64,000 bases of DNA, taken from contig NZ_WEGH01000003.1 of NCBI RefSeq assembly GCF_009604375.1, positions 1,116,001-1,180,000 on the forward strand, given 5' to 3'. Position 1 is the first letter of the stretch; every line of letters starts with the position of its first letter. Below the pieces are notes generated by a model, which searched no databases, had not been told where the DNA came from, and was given only the letters and a program-made list of their open reading frames with translations. A program made the translations under genes and the position numbers. This DNA comes from Actinomadura macrotermitis. Lineage in GTDB: Bacteria; Actinomycetota; Actinomycetes; Streptosporangiales; Streptosporangiaceae. Positions 1 through 8,072 of this stretch are shown here, piece after piece.

Positions 1-1
1 G

Positions 2-1348
2 CTGGCCGCCCGGGTGCTGCCCGTCCCCGCCCTGCGCCGCTCGCGCCTGGCGCTGCCCCGGCCCCGCGACCCGCGCCGCGAGGCCGCCGACCTGCGGCTG
101 CTGCTGCGCGAACCGGCCGCGCCGCGCGCCGTCCGCCCGGCCGGGACCGAGCGGCGCACGGTGCTGCAGTTCGTCACCAACGCGCTGCCGGTCACCAACG
201 CCGGGTACACCGTGCGCACCCACCGGATCGCGCTGGCCCAGCGGCGGCTCGGCTTCGACACCCACGTGGTGTCGCGGCTCGGCCACCCGCTCGGCCAGGG
301 ATTCGGCGACGCGCGGGCGCGGGTGGACGTCGACGGCGTCCCCTACCACCGGTTGCTTCCCTGGCTGCCCGCCGCCAATCCGGTGCGGGACGTGATCAAG
401 GGCGCCGACCTGGCCGAACGCGTCGTCGCGCAGGTCCGCCCGCAGGTGCTGCACGCCGTCAGCAACCACCTGAACGCGGCGGTCGCGCTGGAGGTCGGGC
501 GGCGGCACGGGCTGCCGGTCGTCTACGAGGTGCGCGGCTTCCTGGAGGACTCCTGGCTCTCGCGTGACCCCGCCCATACCGAGACCGACGAGTTCTACCG
601 GCTGACCCGGGCGCTGGAGACGCGCCGGATGCTGGAGGCCGACGCCGTCGTCACCCTCGGCGAGGCGATGCGCGCCGAGATCGCCGGCCGCGGCGTGGAC
701 CCCGCCAAGATCTTCACGGTGCCGAACGGGGTGGACGAGGAGTTCCTGGAGCCGCTGCCGGACGGGGCGGCGCTGCGCGCCGGGCTCGGCATCGCGCCGG
801 ACGCCGTCGTCGTCGGACTGACCTCGTCCTTCTACGGGTACGAGGGCATCGACACCCTCATCGACGCCGCCGCGCTGCTGCGCGACCGGGGCGAGCCGGT
901 GACGCTGCTGCTCGTCGGCGACGGCCCCGAGCGCGGCGCGCTGGAGCGCCGCGCCGCCGGGCACGGCGTGCACGCCGTGTTCACCGGCCGGGTGCCGATG
1001 GCGTCGGTTCGCAGCTTCCACGCGGTCCTCGATGTCTTCGCGGTCCCCAGGAGGGCGGACCGGGTTTGCCAATTGGTGACGCCCCTAAAACCTCTGGAGG
1101 CGATGGCAGGGGGAATCCCTGTAATAGCAAGTGATGTCAAGGCTCTTCGGGAAATCGTGGAACCGGGCGTGACAGGCACGTTAACTCTTCCCGAAGACCC
1201 GGATGCCTGGGCGGATTCCCTGTCCCGGCTGATTTACAGTCCCGAACTAAGACGAAAAATCGGACAGGCCGCACGGGAGTGGGTCGGCGCGGAACGCACC
1301 TGGCGGGCCGTCGCCACCCGGTACCGGCAGGCGTATTCGAAGCAATGA
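2..1348 (+). CDS. Glycosyltransferase family 4, 5' end cut by window
   Basis: This is a GT4 (GT-B fold) glycosyltransferase that probably moves a sugar from a nucleotide donor to a cell-surface polymer or lipid acceptor. The N-terminal domain contains VLQFVTNALPVTNAGYTVRT, typical of a GT4 first Rossmann half. The C-terminal half has VVGLTSSFYGYEGIDTLIDA, LLLVGDGPER and the donor-site stretch KPLEAMAGGIPVIASDV. The frame is open to base 2, so the true start may lie upstream; GTG at 14 is the first candidate inside the window. From about 1030 to 1260 codon use turns AT-rich and includes a TTA leucine codon at 1181. The nucleotide-sugar dehydrogenase follows 33 bp later on the same strand. Confidence 0.85.
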   Translation: MAARVLPVPALRRSRLALPRPRDPRREAADLRLLLREPAAPRAVRPAGTERRTVLQFVTNALPVTNAGYTVRTHRIALAQRRLGFDTHVVSRLGHPLGQGFGDARARVDVDGVPYHRLLPWLPAANPVRDVIKGADLAERVVAQVRPQVLHAVSNHLNAAVALEVGRRHGLPVVYEVRGFLEDSWLSRDPAHTETDEFYRLTRALETRRMLEADAVVTLGEAMRAEIAGRGVDPAKIFTVPNGVDEEFLEPLPDGAALRAGLGIAPDAVVVGLTSSFYGYEGIDTLIDAAALLRDRGEPVTLLLVGDGPERGALERRAAGHGVHAVFTGRVPMASVRSFHAVLDVFAVPRRADRVCQLVTPLKPLEAMAGGIPVIASDVKALREIVEPGVTGTLTLPEDPDAWADSLSRLIYSPELRRKIGQAAREWVGAERTWRAVATRYRQAYSKQ

Positions 1349-1381
1349 TCATCAACGTGAACTCGCGAAGGGAGCCACCGG

Positions 1382-2644
1382 GTGGATCTGGTGGTCATCG
1401 GGCTCGGCTATGTCGGGCTGCCGCTGGCGCGTGAGGCCAGCGCCGCCGGCCTGAAGGCCGGCGGCCTGGACCTGGACGCCGCCGTCGTGGAGGGCCTCGC
1501 CGCGGGCCGGTCGCACATCGACGACGTGGCGGACGCCGAGGTCGCGGCGATGCTGGGATCGGGCTTCACACCGAGCACCGACGAGAGCGTGCTGGACGGC
1601 GCGCGCACCGTGGTGATCTGCGTGCCGACGCCGCTGTCGGAGGACGGCGGCCCGGACCTGGCCGCGGTGAAGGGCGCCGCCGGGGCGATCGCCCGGCACC
1701 TCAGCCCGGGGACGCTGGTCGTGCTGGAGTCGACGACCTACCCCGGCACGACCGACGAGGTGCTGCGGCCGATCCTGGAGACCTCCGGGCTCACCGCCGG
1801 CGAGGACTTCCACCTGGCGTTCTCGCCCGAGCGCATCGACCCGGGCAACCCGGTCTACGGGGTGCACAACACCCCCAAGATCGTGGGCGGCCTGACGCCG
1901 GCCTGCGCGTCGGCGGCGGCGGCGTTCTACGGCAAGTTCGTCGAGCGGGTCGTGCAGGCCAAGGGCACCCGCGAGGCCGAGATGGCCAAGCTGCTGGAGA
2001 ACACCTACCGGCACGTCAACATCGCCCTGGTCAACGAGATGGCGGTCTTCTGCCACGAACTCGGCATCGACCTGTGGGACGCCATCGACTGCGCCGCCAC
2101 CAAGCCCTTCGGCTTCCAGGCCTTCCGGCCGGGGCCGGGGGTGGGCGGGCACTGCATCCCCATCGACCCCAACTACCTGTCGTACAAGGTGCGTTCGCTG
2201 GGCTACCCGTTCCGGTTCGTGGAACTGGCCCAGGAGATCAACGACCGGATGCCCCGATACGTCGCCGACCGCGCCCAGCAGCTCCTCAACCGCGAGGGGC
2301 GGGCGCTGAAGGGCGCCAAGGTGCTGCTGCTCGGCGTCACCTACAAGGCAGACATCGCCGACGAGCGCGAGTCGCCGGCCCGCCCGGTCGCGCGGCGGCT
2401 GGCCCGGCTCGGCGCCGACCTCAGCTTCCACGACCCCTACGTCACCGAGTGGCGGGTGCGCGACACCGAGGTCCGCTTTGCCGGCACCGACCTGCCCGCG
2501 GCGCTGGAGGAGGCCGATCTGGTGGTGGTGCTGGCCGACCACGCCGAGTACGACGCGGCGCTGCTGGCCGGCCATTCCCGGCTCCTCTTCGACACCAGGG
2601 GACGAACCCGGGGAATTCAGCAAGAAACCGTTGAACTACTGTGA
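1382..2644 (+). CDS. Nucleotide-sugar dehydrogenase (UDP-glucose/UDP-ManNAc 6-dehydrogenase family)
   Basis: The protein is a cytosolic NAD-dependent dehydrogenase that oxidises the C6 hydroxyl of a UDP-sugar to a carboxylate, supplying a uronic acid donor. It has the N-terminal dinucleotide fold GLGYVGLPLA (residues 7-16), the family stretch ESTTYPGTTDEV, and the catalytic motif GPGVGGHCIPIDP with Cys258. The C-terminal UDP-binding part contains LLLGVTYKADIADERESPA. At 420 residues it is full length for the WecC/Ugd family. GTG 1382 is preceded by GGGAG at a good distance. It lies between two GT4 genes, so its product probably feeds them. Sequence alone does not separate UDP-glucose from UDP-ManNAc as substrate. 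Confidence 0.9.
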   Translation: MDLVVIGLGYVGLPLAREASAAGLKAGGLDLDAAVVEGLAAGRSHIDDVADAEVAAMLGSGFTPSTDESVLDGARTVVICVPTPLSEDGGPDLAAVKGAAGAIARHLSPGTLVVLESTTYPGTTDEVLRPILETSGLTAGEDFHLAFSPERIDPGNPVYGVHNTPKIVGGLTPACASAAAAFYGKFVERVVQAKGTREAEMAKLLENTYRHVNIALVNEMAVFCHELGIDLWDAIDCAATKPFGFQAFRPGPGVGGHCIPIDPNYLSYKVRSLGYPFRFVELAQEINDRMPRYVADRAQQLLNREGRALKGAKVLLLGVTYKADIADERESPARPVARRLARLGADLSFHDPYVTEWRVRDTEVRFAGTDLPAALEEADLVVVLADHAEYDAALLAGHSRLLFDTRGRTRGIQQETVELL

Positions 2645-2772
2645 CCGGCCCTTTGGTAAGCGATTCCACGATCGGCGACGCCATGCGTACGCCCGTCGTT
2701 AACCCGCCGGGCACCTGGAATTCTCCCGTCACGGGCAAGAAGGACTATCGGCACCCTTCCGGAGTGAGTGGA

Positions 2773-3885
2773 ATGCGGGTCTGCGTTTGCACCGTCGTGC
2801 ACCATCCCGAGGACGCCCGGATCCTGCACCGCCAGATCCGGGCGCTGCTCGACGCGGGCCACGAGGTCACCTACATCGCGCCGTTCCGCGCCTGCAACGT
2901 GACGCCGTGGCGTGAGATCAGCCCGGTGGACGTGCCGCGCGCGACCGGCCGGCACCGGCTGCGGGCGCTGCGCGCCGCGCACCGGGCGCTGGTCGAGCAC
3001 TCCGCCTACGCCGACCTGGTCCTGCTGCACGACCCCGAGCTGCTGGTCGGCCTGCCCAAGCAGGTCAGCCGCCGCACGGTGGTGTGGGACGTGCACGAGG
3101 ACACCGCGGCGGCGCTCTCCGCCAAGGGCTGGGTGCCCGGCCCGGTCCGGCCGCTGCTGCGCCCGGCCGTCCGGCACCTGGAGAAGCGCTCCGAGCGGCG
3201 GCACCGGCTGCTGCTCGCCGAGGAGGGCTACCGGGACCGGTTCGGCGGCGAGCACCCGGTGGTGCCGAACACCACCTACGTCGCCGACCTGCCGCCCGGC
3301 CCGCCCGACGACCGGCGCGCCGTCTACGTCGGGCACCTGTCGGTCGCCCGCGGCGCACTGGACATGATCGAGATGGCCCGGCTGCTGGCGCCCGAGGGCG
3401 TGCAGATCGAGCTGATCGGGTCGGCCGACGCCGACGTGCGGCCCGCGCTGCGCGACGCCCAGCGCGAGGGCGTCCTGCGCTGGTACGGGTTCGTGCCGAA
3501 CGACCGGGCGCTGCGCATCGCCGAGGGCGCGATGGCGGGCCTCGCGCTGCTGCACGACGAGCCGAACTACCGGCACTCCATGCCCACCAAGGTGGTGGAG
3601 TACATGGCGCACGGCATCCCGGTCGTCACCACGCCGAACCCGCCGGCGGTCGGCATCGTCGAGCCGGCCGGCTGCGGCATCGTGGTGCCGTTCGGCGACC
3701 CGGCGGCGGCGGCCGACGCGGTGCGCAAGCTGCGCGCCGACGCCGAGCTGCGCACCGGCGCGGGCAAGCGCGGCTACGAGGCCGCCCGCGCCCGCTACCA
3801 CTGGCCGGTGCACGCCGAGCGGTTCGTCGCGCAGCTGGAGACCTGGGGCGGCCGCTCCCCGGCGGGGCTGCGCGAACCGGTCTAG
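2773..3885 (+). CDS. Glycosyltransferase family 4
   Basis: This is a second GT4-like glycosyltransferase of about 370 residues. It starts with MRVCVCTVVHHPEDARILHR, a standard N-terminal strand and loop. The donor half has AVYVGHLSVARGALDMIEMA and the conserved MPTKVVEYMAHGIPVVTTPN. I chose ATG 2773 because GGAG lies 9 bp upstream and because the 44 residues encoded from the earlier GTG at 2641 look unlike the family. That GTG does overlap the preceding stop codon as GTGA, so the longer form cannot be excluded. The gene belongs to the same rightward run as the sugar dehydrogenase and probably builds the same surface glycan. The acceptor is unknown. Confidence 0.85.
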   Translation: MRVCVCTVVHHPEDARILHRQIRALLDAGHEVTYIAPFRACNVTPWREISPVDVPRATGRHRLRALRAAHRALVEHSAYADLVLLHDPELLVGLPKQVSRRTVVWDVHEDTAAALSAKGWVPGPVRPLLRPAVRHLEKRSERRHRLLLAEEGYRDRFGGEHPVVPNTTYVADLPPGPPDDRRAVYVGHLSVARGALDMIEMARLLAPEGVQIELIGSADADVRPALRDAQREGVLRWYGFVPNDRALRIAEGAMAGLALLHDEPNYRHSMPTKVVEYMAHGIPVVTTPNPPAVGIVEPAGCGIVVPFGDPAAAADAVRKLRADAELRTGAGKRGYEAARARYHWPVHAERFVAQLETWGGRSPAGLREPV

Positions 3886-3899
3886 AGCAGACTGTCTCC

Positions 3900-4502
3900 A
3901 TGCAGCTGTTCACCGACTGGCGGACCTGGGAGCAGGCCCGCGCCGGCCTGGCGGCGGACGGCCGCCTGGACCAGGCCGCGCTCGCCTTCCTGGACGCCGC
4001 CGCGGCGGCCGCCCGGCGCTGGCACGGCGACCAGGAGCGGCCCACCGGCGCGCCCTACACCGAGCACCTGCTGGAGGCCCTGGAGGTGCAGGCGCGCGGG
4101 GCCGGCGTCACCGACCCGGCCGTCCTCGCCGCGACCCTGCTGCACGACGTGGTGGAGGACACCGCCGCGACCGTCGCCGAGGTCGAGGCGGGGTTCGGGG
4201 AGCGGGTCGCCGAGCTGGTCGACTGGGTGACCAAGCCGCCCGCCGCCGGGCAGGGGCGGCAGGCCAAGCGCGCCGCCAAGGCCGCCTACCTGCGGCGGCT
4301 CCGCGACGCCCCGCCCGACGCGATCCTGGTGAAGCTCGCCGACCGGGTCAGCAACGTGCAGACGCTGGACGCGATGCCGCGCGACTTCCAGGGCCGCTAC
4401 TACGCCGAGACCGTCACCTACATCATGCCGCTCGCCGCCGCCGAGCCCTGGTACGCCGCGTGGTACGCCGACTGGGCCGAGCGGTTCGCGCATCTGCGCT
4501 GA
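3900..4502 (+). CDS. SpoT/MESH1-like HD-domain hydrolase
   Basis: This 200-residue protein is a stand-alone HD phosphohydrolase resembling the (p)ppGpp hydrolase half of RelA/SpoT and the small MESH1 enzymes. It shows YTEHLLEAL (first metal His about residue 56), LLHDVVEDT (HD at 82-83, ED at 86-87) and KLADRVSNVQTL with the late metal Asp. There is no synthetase, TGS or ACT domain. The start ATG at 3900 lies 15 bp after the upstream stop. If active it would remove pyrophosphate from an alarmone or a related nucleotide in the cytosol. The nucleotide substrate is an inference from the family. Confidence 0.85.
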   Translation: MQLFTDWRTWEQARAGLAADGRLDQAALAFLDAAAAAARRWHGDQERPTGAPYTEHLLEALEVQARGAGVTDPAVLAATLLHDVVEDTAATVAEVEAGFGERVAELVDWVTKPPAAGQGRQAKRAAKAAYLRRLRDAPPDAILVKLADRVSNVQTLDAMPRDFQGRYYAETVTYIMPLAAAEPWYAAWYADWAERFAHLR

Positions 4503-4514
4503 CAAGATGCCGCC

Positions 4515-5018
4515 ATGGAACGCGAATGGGTCGTGGAGGAGAGCGTGGCGGTCGGCGCCGCGCCTGAGGAGATCTACCGGGCGCTGCGCGATCCGCGCCG
4601 GATGCGCCAGTGGAGCCCCGAGCTGTTCGCGGTGTGGGTGCGCGGCCGCGAGGTGGTGGAGGGGACCCGGTTCGTCGGGTTCAACCGGCTCGGGTGGCGG
4701 GTGTGGTTCACCAACTGTGAGGTGACGGCGGCCGTCCCCGGGCAGGCGTTCGCGTTCCGGGTGTCCAGCTTCGGGATGCCGGTCGCGCTGTGGGGCTACC
4801 GGATCGAGGGGACGGGCGAGGGCACCTCCCGGCTCGCCGAGTACTGGGAGGACCTGCGCCGCGACCACCGGGGCGCGGGGCTGGTCTCGCTGCTCGGCAA
4901 GGTCTTCACCGGCGTGCCGGCCGCGGAGCGGGCGCGGGTCAACCGGGCCGGGATGCGCGCGACCCTGGCGCGGATCAAGGCGTCCCTGGAGTCGCCGCGT
5001 GACGGAACACGCGGATGA
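4515..5018 (+). CDS. SRPBCC (polyketide cyclase/dehydrase-like) family protein
   Basis: The 167-residue product has the helix-grip SRPBCC pattern. It starts with an EESVAVGAAPEEIYRALRDP strand-helix, then RMRQWSPELFAVWV and the later strands VEGTRFVGFNRLGWRVWFTN. Such proteins bind a hydrophobic ligand in a central cavity; no catalytic residue can be assigned. It begins 12 bp after the HD hydrolase and is followed by a promoter-like segment before the next gene, so it may be the end of the first transcript. Its ribosome site is weak. Confidence 0.75.
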   Translation: MEREWVVEESVAVGAAPEEIYRALRDPRRMRQWSPELFAVWVRGREVVEGTRFVGFNRLGWRVWFTNCEVTAAVPGQAFAFRVSSFGMPVALWGYRIEGTGEGTSRLAEYWEDLRRDHRGAGLVSLLGKVFTGVPAAERARVNRAGMRATLARIKASLESPRDGTRG

Positions 5019-5052
5019 CAACAAAATAGGTACCTGTTCTAATAACCGGGTG
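5016..5052 (+). promoter_or_regulatory. Promoter with embedded palindrome, probable leaderless start
   Basis: TGACAA at 5016-5021 and CTAATA at 5039-5044 are spaced by 17 bp like a sigma-70-type promoter. The expected transcription start falls on or next to the GTG at 5050. No ribosome site precedes that GTG, which fits a leaderless mRNA. Between the two boxes lies AATAGGTACCTGTT (5025-5038), a 14-bp palindrome with one mismatched pair, well placed for a repressor. Confidence 0.5.
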
Positions 5053-5751
5053 ACGACCGAACTCCACACGATCCAGGGGGAAAAGGTCGCGTTACCGCTC
5101 GCGGTGCGCGACGCCTCCGTCGCCTCGGCCATGTTCGCCGTGCCCGCGCGCGCCGCGCAGGCCGTCATCGCCTACTCCGGCCTGGAGGCCGCCGCGTGGC
5201 GCGGGCGGGCGGTCTGCTCCCTGGCCTTCGTCCGCTACGCCGACGGCGACCTCGGCGCCTACCACGAGTTCGCCGTGGCGTTCCTGGTCCGGCACCCCGA
5301 CCGGGAACGCGGCGTCGGCGCGTTCATCCACTGGCTGCCGGTCAACCAGGAGTTCACCCTGGAGGCGGGCCGGTCGATCTGGGGCTTCCCCAAGGAGCTC
5401 GCCGACATCCCGATGGACCTGTCGAGCCGGATCAAGCGGTGCGCCGTGCGGATCGGCGGCCGGACCGCGATCGAGGTGGCCGTCCGCCCCGGGCCGCCGA
5501 TCCCGGCCCGGGGCGGCGAGCCGGCCGTGGACGCCTACTCCTGCCTGGACGGCGTCACCCGGCGCATCCCGTGGAGCCTGCGGCCCGGCGCCGTCCGGAC
5601 GCGGCCCGGCGGCGCGACCGTCCTGCTCGGCGACCACCCGGTGGCCGAGGAGCTGCGCGGCCTCGGCCTGGACCGCGCCCGCGCGCTGACGAGCAGCAGC
5701 GTCGGCCGGCTGTCGATGACCTTCGGCGGCGCCGAGGAGGTGCGCGCATGA
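5050..5751 (+). CDS. Acetoacetate decarboxylase family protein
   Basis: This 233-residue protein resembles the acetoacetate decarboxylase superfamily. It has YHEFAVAFLVRHPD, WLPVNQEFTLEAGRSIWGFP and KELADIPMDL; in true decarboxylases the corresponding region carries the Schiff-base lysine in a W(G)FPKK-type stretch. Here the sequence is WGFPKELADI, so one lysine is kept. GTG 5050 is chosen because promoter-like boxes end just before it; the frame also opens at 4999, inside the upstream gene. It overlaps the following SDR gene as ATGA, so the two are probably translated together and act in one small-molecule pathway, which I cannot name. Confidence 0.75.
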   Translation: MTTELHTIQGEKVALPLAVRDASVASAMFAVPARAAQAVIAYSGLEAAAWRGRAVCSLAFVRYADGDLGAYHEFAVAFLVRHPDRERGVGAFIHWLPVNQEFTLEAGRSIWGFPKELADIPMDLSSRIKRCAVRIGGRTAIEVAVRPGPPIPARGGEPAVDAYSCLDGVTRRIPWSLRPGAVRTRPGGATVLLGDHPVAEELRGLGLDRARALTSSSVGRLSMTFGGAEEVRA

Positions 5752-6503
5752 CCCGCCGCACCGCCCTGGTCACCGGCGCGGGCAGCGGGATCGGCGCGCT
5801 GGCCGCCCAGCGCCTCGCCGCCGCCGCGTGGGACGTCGTCGCGATCGACGTGGACGAGGCCGGCCTCGCCCGCACCGCCCGCCGCTCCCCCAACGTGCAC
5901 GTGCGCGTCTGCGACGTCACCGACGCCGCCGCCGTCGACAAGATCGCCGCCGAGGCCGGGCCGGCGCAGCGGGTGGTGCACGCCGCCGCGATCAGCCCGC
6001 TCGCGCCCGCCATGGACCAGCCGCTGGAGGAGGTCGAGCGGGTGCTGCGCACCAACCTGCTCGGCACCCTGCACGTCGTCCGCGCCACCCTGCCCGCGAT
6101 GCTGGCGGCCGGGCGCGGCGAGCTGATCCTGTTCTCCTCGCTGGCGGCGATCGCGCCCGGCCGGATGACCTCGGCCTACGCCGCGGCCAAGGGCGGCATC
6201 AACGCCTACGCCGGGTCGCTGGCGGTGGAGTACGGCGGCCGCGGCGTGGCGATCCGCTGCGTCTGCCCGGCCCAGGTCGACACCCCCGCCTACCGCCGCC
6301 AGGCCGCCGAGCACCCCGCCGCGACCGGCAACGCCCGCGGCATGCACGCCGGCGTCGTGCTGGACGCGGTCGACCGGTCCCTGGCCCGCGACGAGCTGTT
6401 CGTGTTCCCCGGCCCGACGGCCCGCTTCGCCTCGGTCGCCTCGCGTCACCTCCCGCGCACGTTCCGCTGGATCCAGGACCGCTACACCGCCCCCGCGGAC
6501 TGA
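5748..6503 (+). CDS. SDR family NAD(P)-dependent oxidoreductase
   Basis: This is a classical short-chain dehydrogenase of 251 residues. The cofactor motif is TGAGSGIGALAA (residues 9-20). NAG is replaced by HAAAIS, and the catalytic residues are seen in LILFSSLAAIAPGRMTSAYAAAKGG (Ser, then YxxxK). CPAQVDTPAYR follows where the family places its substrate loop. The substrate is unknown. The start overlaps the previous stop (ATGA), coupling it to the acetoacetate-decarboxylase-like gene. A strong hairpin with a T-run follows 27 bp downstream, closing the operon. Confidence 0.88.
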   Translation: MTRRTALVTGAGSGIGALAAQRLAAAAWDVVAIDVDEAGLARTARRSPNVHVRVCDVTDAAAVDKIAAEAGPAQRVVHAAAISPLAPAMDQPLEEVERVLRTNLLGTLHVVRATLPAMLAAGRGELILFSSLAAIAPGRMTSAYAAAKGGINAYAGSLAVEYGGRGVAIRCVCPAQVDTPAYRRQAAEHPAATGNARGMHAGVVLDAVDRSLARDELFVFPGPTARFASVASRHLPRTFRWIQDRYTAPAD

Positions 6504-6529
6504 CCCGCGCGGGCCGGCCCGCCCGGAGC

Positions 6530-6573
6530 GCCCGCGCCCTGGCCTGTTCAGGTCAGGGCGCGGGCCGTTTTTT
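6530..6573 (+). terminator. Intrinsic terminator after the SDR gene
   Basis: Arms GCCCGCGCCCTGGCC (6530-6544) and GGTCAGGGCGCGGGC (6551-6565) pair over 15 bp with one G-T pair, around the 6-nt loop TGTTCA. A CG plus six T residues follow. The fold and T-run are those of a factor-independent terminator. Confidence 0.9.
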
Positions 6574-6730
6574 CTTCCGCAAGTCACCGGAAGGCTGTCA
6601 TCACATGATCGATTTCTGAGATGCTCGTGAGGTGATTCGTGGTGATGTGACCGCAGTGCAGCAGGCCGCGCCGGATCGCGGCGCCGGCCAGTCCTGACCT
6701 GATCCGACCCGCGACCGGAAGGGACCCCCC

Positions 6731-8044
6731 GTGTCCGTTCCCGACCCAGGTGCGAACGCCGGGCCCGCCCCCGGCGAGGCCCCCCGGCCCTTCACCGGCC
6801 CCGTCTACCAGGCGCCGCCCGAGCAGGACGAGCCCTGGCTGAGACCGGCCCCGCCGCCGGCCCGCCCGGCCCGCCCGGCCGCCAAGGTCCCCGGGACGCG
6901 GCGCCGCTTCGAACGGCGGGTGATGCTGCTCGGCGCCGGCTCCGCGCTCGCGGTCAGCGTGCTGGTCGCGGGCGGGTTCAGCCTGCTGCGGGACGACGAC
7001 GGCGGGCGGCCCGCCCCCACGGCCGCGCCGTCCCCGTCGGCCACCGCCCGGTTCAACCGCCAGGTCCCGCCCGGCTGGTCCGACCGCGCCGCCTGGCAGG
7101 CCGCGATCCGCCCCGGCACCCGCCCGGCCATCGCCGACGGCGGCATGGTCGCGCTCGTCACCAACGACCGGCGGCTGCAGCTGCGCCACGGCGCGACCGG
7201 CGCCGTCATCTGGACCACCGCCGCCGCGCTGCCGCCCGACGCCGCCGGCGAGCCGGTCGCCACCCACGCCGACGGGCGGCCCGTCATCGCCGTGCAGGCC
7301 GGGCAGCGCCTGCTGCTCTGGCCGGTCAACGGCACCGGCGCCGACCCGCTGACCCTGGACCTGCCGGACAAGGCCCGGCTGAGCTGGGCCGGGGACGGCC
7401 CGCTGCTGACGCTGCCGGGCCGCGAGGCGGCCCTGGTCAGCGGCGGCCGGATCGTGCGGGTCACCCTGCCGGGCCAGGCCGTCGCCATGGCCGTCGACGG
7501 CACCGGCGTGCTCGCCGCGACCGGCAAGGGGCTGTGGTGGCGGGTCGCGCCCGGCGCCGCCCCCGTCAAGATCGTCCCCAAGGCGCCGGCCGGGGCGCGC
7601 GCCGTCACCCGGGTCGCGGCCGCCGGGCACGGCACCGTGGCGCTGGTGTGGTCGGCCCGCAAGGGCGGCGACGCCGTCGCGGCCCTGCACGACGCGGTGT
7701 CCGGGCAGGTCAGGGCTGCCGCGGCGGCGCCCGCCGCGCAGCTTCGGGCCCCGGTCTGGGCGCGCGGCGCCGACGGGGCCGCCGCCGCCCTCGGGCCGGT
7801 GCTGTTCGACCTCGGCCGCCCCGCCGCCGTCGCCCGGCCCGGGTTCAGCCCGCTGACCGCCGCCGGCCCGACCCTGTACGGGCGGATCGGCAAGCGCCTG
7901 GTCGCCGTCCCCGCCGCCGCCCCGGCCGCCCCCGCCGACCTCCCCCAGGGCACCGCGCTGCCCTGGGGCATCGCCGCCGAACGCGTCATCGTCGCCGACC
8001 GCACGGCCGACGGCGTCGCCCTGTTCGCCCTCCCGCCCCGCTGA
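6731..8044 (+). CDS. Membrane-anchored beta-propeller-like protein
   Basis: The 437-residue product has a proline-rich cytosolic leader of about 60 residues and one membrane helix (VMLLGAGSALAVSVLVAGGF). A large outward-facing domain follows, with repeated short strands such as AIADGGMVALVTNDRRLQLR and GAVIWTT, like PQQ/WD-type propellers. No enzyme motif is visible. Translation probably starts at GTG 6731 after GGAAGGGA. The spacer 6574-6730 shows no other gene. It is followed at 28 bp by a secreted proline-rich protein, so the two may form one envelope unit. The function is unknown. Confidence 0.7.
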   Translation: MSVPDPGANAGPAPGEAPRPFTGPVYQAPPEQDEPWLRPAPPPARPARPAAKVPGTRRRFERRVMLLGAGSALAVSVLVAGGFSLLRDDDGGRPAPTAAPSPSATARFNRQVPPGWSDRAAWQAAIRPGTRPAIADGGMVALVTNDRRLQLRHGATGAVIWTTAAALPPDAAGEPVATHADGRPVIAVQAGQRLLLWPVNGTGADPLTLDLPDKARLSWAGDGPLLTLPGREAALVSGGRIVRVTLPGQAVAMAVDGTGVLAATGKGLWWRVAPGAAPVKIVPKAPAGARAVTRVAAAGHGTVALVWSARKGGDAVAALHDAVSGQVRAAAAAPAAQLRAPVWARGADGAAAALGPVLFDLGRPAAVARPGFSPLTAAGPTLYGRIGKRLVAVPAAAPAAPADLPQGTALPWGIAAERVIVADRTADGVALFALPPR

Positions 8045-8072
8045 ACCGAACGAGAAAGGAACCTGATCCCTC

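Noticed and set aside
5025..5038. KstR-type operator
   Set aside because: TAGAAC is seen on the minus strand, but the second half-site does not fit TNNAACNNGTTNNA; only a generic palindrome can be claimed.
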